Translations under genes and position numbers: made by a program
Assembly: GCF_015330125.1 (NCBI RefSeq)
Contig: NZ_JADDXR010000002.1
Coordinates: 992,001-1,056,000, forward strand
Source of the DNA: Zobellia nedashkovskayae
GTDB lineage: Bacteria; Bacteroidota; Bacteroidia; Flavobacteriales; Flavobacteriaceae
Length of the DNA stretch: 64,000 nucleotides
Direction: 5' to 3'
Part shown: positions 61,599 through 64,000 of the stretch, in pieces
Layout of the letters: every line of letters starts with the position of its first letter
Position numbering within the stretch: the first letter of the stretch is position 1
The notes under the pieces: model-generated
Seen by the model: the letters and a program-made list of their open reading frames with translations, nothing else
The model's database searches: none
Told to the model about the DNA's origin: nothing

Positions 61599-62529
61599 CA
61601 TCTTCAAATTTTGAACCGTTGTTAGCAGATTTGCTATCTACATCGTAAGTGTTATCGTAATCGTCATCTGCTGCCTCACCCATAAATTTATAGCTAAGCA
61701 TTTTATAATACAATTTTGCCGCCAAGAAATCAGAAGATTTTTCTGATGGATTTGGACAAAGCTCTACAATATCAAAACCAACTACGTTCTTTTCCTCAAA
61801 TACCTGTTTTAAAAACTCTAAGGTCTCATACCAGAAAAGGCCGCCTGGTTCAGGAGTACCTGTAGAAGGCATAATAGATGGGTCAAAAGCATCAAGATCA
61901 AATGTGATCAACACATTGTCTGTCATTGCTTCAATTACTTTATCCATCCAGTATTCATCTTGGGCCATGTCATGTGCGAAAAATGTTTTCTCCTCATCCA
62001 TAAACGTCCGCTCAATAGCATCCATAGAACGGATACCTACTTGAATAAGATTCGTAGTCTGGCTAGCTTCATGAACTGCACAGGCATGATTGTACTTAGT
62101 ACCTTCATACGACTCACGCAAATCTGCATGGGCATCAATCTGCAAAACTGTCAAATTATCAAAACACTCATTAAAGGCACGAATGGTACCAATAGAAATG
62201 GAATGCTCACCACCAAACAAGGTAACAAATTTGTTACGCTTAATATACTTTTTGGTTCTTTTATGAACGGCATTTACTACCGCTTCTGGCGAACTATTTT
62301 CGGTTATGGCTTCGGCTAAGTGAATGCCTTGCTCATAAACCTCGGTATTGGTCTCTATATCATAAAGCTCCATATTCTCCGAAGCTTCTAGAAATGCCTG
62401 AGGACCTTTATCGGCTCCTTTACCCCAAGTACTTGTTCCATCGTAAGGCACAGGTATTAAAATGACCTTTGCCGTTTCTAACTGTGCGAATTTATCGGGG
62501 ATACCCGCATAATTCTTTGTTGTGCTCAT
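61588..62529 (-). CDS. speB: agmatinase
   Basis: The 313-residue ureohydrolase starts at the ATG one base after the arginine decarboxylase stop. Metal-binding motifs GGEHSIS, IDAHADLR and FDLDAFDPSIMP are all present, with EVVELCP-like FDIVELCPNP following. It converts agmatine to putrescine and urea. The C-terminal tail (EAADDDYDNTYDVDSKSANN...) is acidic and longer than in most agmatinases. It is the second step of the operon. Confidence 0.92.
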   Translation of the reverse strand: MSTTKNYAGIPDKFAQLETAKVILIPVPYDGTSTWGKGADKGPQAFLEASENMELYDIETNTEVYEQGIHLAEAITENSSPEAVVNAVHKRTKKYIKRNKFVTLFGGEHSISIGTIRAFNECFDNLTVLQIDAHADLRESYEGTKYNHACAVHEASQTTNLIQVGIRSMDAIERTFMDEEKTFFAHDMAQDEYWMDKVIEAMTDNVLITFDLDAFDPSIMPSTGTPEPGGLFWYETLEFLKQVFEEKNVVGFDIVELCPNPSEKSSDFLAAKLYYKMLSYKFMGEAADDDYDNTYDVDSKSANNGSKFEDDED

Positions 62530-62530
62530 C

Positions 62531-64000
62531 TTAATTAAGTGAATTTGATATGTTTGATGTAATTGTATTTGCGACAATATTATCGCTGCCGTCATTGGCT
62601 GGTTTTTTCTTTTCGTAACCCAAAATGCTTAGTAAGTCTTCTGCCTTTTGTTGCTGACTAAAAACCTCATAAGTAAGATTGCCATTGGCATCTTTATCTA
62701 TTAAGATATGTTTGGGTTGTGGGATCAAACAGTGCTGCAAACCGCCAAAACCACCTATGGTCTCTTGGTAAGCTCCTGTATTAAAAAAGCCTATATACAA
62801 AGGTTTATCCCGTTTATATTTGGGTAAATAAATGGCGTTCATGTTCTGCTCGCTATTGTAATAATCATCACTATCGCAAGTTAGCCCTCCTAATAAAACA
62901 CGCTCGTACTCATCGTTCCAACGGTTTATAGGCAACATAATAAAACGCTTGTTAATAGCCCAAGTGTCTGGTAACGTGGTAATGAAAGATGAATCTATCA
63001 TATTCCATTTTTCACGGTCGTTCTGTTGTTTTTGGTAAAGGATTTCATAAATGGCCCCACCACTCTCACCAACTGTGAAGCTTCCGAATTCAGTAAAAAT
63101 ATTTGGCACAGGTACATCTGCCTCTTGACACGTAATATTGATTTGATTTAAAATCTCATCAATCATATACTGATAATCGTATTCAAAAGCCAAAGAGTTT
63201 TTGATAGGAAAACCTCCGCCAATATTTAAGCTATCCAAAGAGGGGCACATCTTCTTTAAACGAGTGTATACCTTTAGACATTTTACAAGTTCGTTCCAGT
63301 AATAAGCGTTATCACGAATACCGGTATTGATGAAGAAATGAAGCATCTTAAGCTCTACCTTATCATTATCCTTAATCTGGTTTTCGTAAAAAGGTACAAT
63401 ATTCTTGTACCCAATACCCAAACGAGAGGTATAGAATTCAAATTTTGGCTCTTCTTCTGAAGCTATACGAATACCAATCTTATAAGTGTCTTCGATAACA
63501 TCAGACAATAGGTCTATTTCTTCGTAGTTATCAATTATTGGAATGCAATTGCGATGACCGTTATTAATAAGCCTTGCAATATTCTCAATATATTGGTCGC
63601 GTTTAAAGCCGTTACAAATAACGTAAGCATCGTCTTTTAATTTGCCGTCTTTTTTCAGTTGCTCTACTATATTAATATCAAAAGCAGAAGAAGTTTCAAT
63701 ATGAATATCGTTCTTAAGCGTTTCATGTAAAATATGCTGAAAATGAGAACTTTTAGTACAATAGCAATAGTGGTACTTGCCCTTATACTCATTCTTTATG
63801 ATAGAGTTTGCAAACCAATTCTTTGCCCTAGCAATATTCTCGGATATTTTAGGCAAATAGGTGAATTTTAACGGGCTACCATATTTCTCTACCAACTCTT
63901 GAAGCGGTATGTTGTGAAATTTTAAATGCTCGTTCTCAAGAGTAAACTCTTCTTGAGGGAAAAAGTAAGTTTGATCGATTAAATCGATATATTTATTGTT
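62531..64000 (-). CDS. speA: arginine decarboxylase, PLP fold III, 5' end beyond the window
   Basis: The visible 489 codons run to the right edge without a stop; the start is likely just outside. It is a fold-III (alanine-racemase-type) decarboxylase. HYCYCTKSSHFQHIL carries the PLP Lys, LNIGGGFPI is the phosphate-binding loop, and LGGLTCDSDDYY holds the catalytic Cys-Asp. The arrangement is that of the Bacteroidota biosynthetic arginine decarboxylase. It makes agmatine for the agmatinase that follows at one base distance. Confidence 0.9.
   Translation of the reverse strand, partial: NNKYIDLIDQTYFFPQEEFTLENEHLKFHNIPLQELVEKYGSPLKFTYLPKISENIARAKNWFANSIIKNEYKGKYHYCYCTKSSHFQHILHETLKNDIHIETSSAFDINIVEQLKKDGKLKDDAYVICNGFKRDQYIENIARLINNGHRNCIPIIDNYEEIDLLSDVIEDTYKIGIRIASEEEPKFEFYTSRLGIGYKNIVPFYENQIKDNDKVELKMLHFFINTGIRDNAYYWNELVKCLKVYTRLKKMCPSLDSLNIGGGFPIKNSLAFEYDYQYMIDEILNQINITCQEADVPVPNIFTEFGSFTVGESGGAIYEILYQKQQNDREKWNMIDSSFITTLPDTWAINKRFIMLPINRWNDEYERVLLGGLTCDSDDYYNSEQNMNAIYLPKYKRDKPLYIGFFNTGAYQETIGGFGGLQHCLIPQPKHILIDKDANGNLTYEVFSQQQKAEDLLSILGYEKKKPANDGSDNIVANTITSNISNSLN

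Noticed and set aside
1..64000. tRNA or rRNA genes
   Set aside because: I saw no cloverleaf with the conserved GTTCRANNC arm and no rRNA-like stretch in the gaps.

Overview
The window comes from a marine-type flavobacterium (Bacteroidota, Flavobacteriaceae). The evidence is low GC, TAnnTTTG promoter motifs, a type IX secretion/gliding gene trio (CHU_C adhesin, PorP/SprF, OmpA), a flexirubin/aryl-polyene pigment cluster, a polysaccharide-type sulfatase and a TonB with a proline stretch. The species cannot be fixed from the sequence alone.

Region 1 (1-19786, all + strand) is the distal part of a flexirubin/aryl-polyene biosynthesis cluster. Most genes overlap or are separated by a few bases. 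It holds an ABC-2 permease (cut by the left edge), a hotdog thioesterase, ketosynthases, a small ketosynthase-related protein, an acyl carrier protein, a ketosynthase-like partner without catalytic residues, a membrane polysaccharide deacetylase-like enzyme, a LolA-like carrier with a lipoprotein and a beta-barrel, a HotDog dehydratase, a GT2-DUF2062 protein, an MMPL exporter fused to an acyltransferase, a phytoene-desaturase-like oxidoreductase, a JmjC/cupin_8 protein, a C45 acyltransferase-like lipoprotein and an adenylate-forming ligase. Together they would build the polyene on the ACP, esterify it and deliver it to the outer membrane.

Region 2 (19787-22960) holds housekeeping genes on the - strand: a GIY-YIG protein, RecQ and SSB, separated by strong REP-like hairpins.

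Region 3 (23091-29500) is the most unusual part. Eight unrelated + strand genes are separated by related elements of about 200 bp (some cut to about 75-90 bp). The elements begin with an ...AAC core at the stop codon and end with a GTT... core just before the next gene. In five cassettes the GTT core at the start is the exact reverse complement of the AAC core at the end of the same cassette, while the cores differ between cassettes. This is the signature left by integron cassette insertion, so I read the region as an integron-like cassette array with no integrase in view. Two cassette genes are frameshifted.

Region 4 (29500-41800) is an accessory region with decay: Crp/Fnr regulators, an SMR efflux gene with an in-frame stop at a normally Trp codon, a sulfatase, a DUF2007 remnant joined to a 5'-deleted epoxide hydrolase, a GlcG/propeller-Dabb/SDR group, TonB, a CAT-family acetyltransferase, and several small conserved proteins.

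Region 5 (41800-56830) holds a CBS protein, an M28 membrane peptidase, an NAD(P)-binding protein, a TPR protein, a phytase-like esterase, an SDR-type threonine dehydrogenase, the T9SS-related trio and a CAP-domain lipoprotein. Most convergent pairs are separated by clear terminators.

Region 6 (57196-64000, - strand) is a polyamine operon: arginine decarboxylase (cut by the right edge), agmatinase, a deoxyhypusine-synthase-family enzyme and a small protein with an acidic tail, followed by a GNAT-nitrilase fusion and a RimB-RimK fusion.
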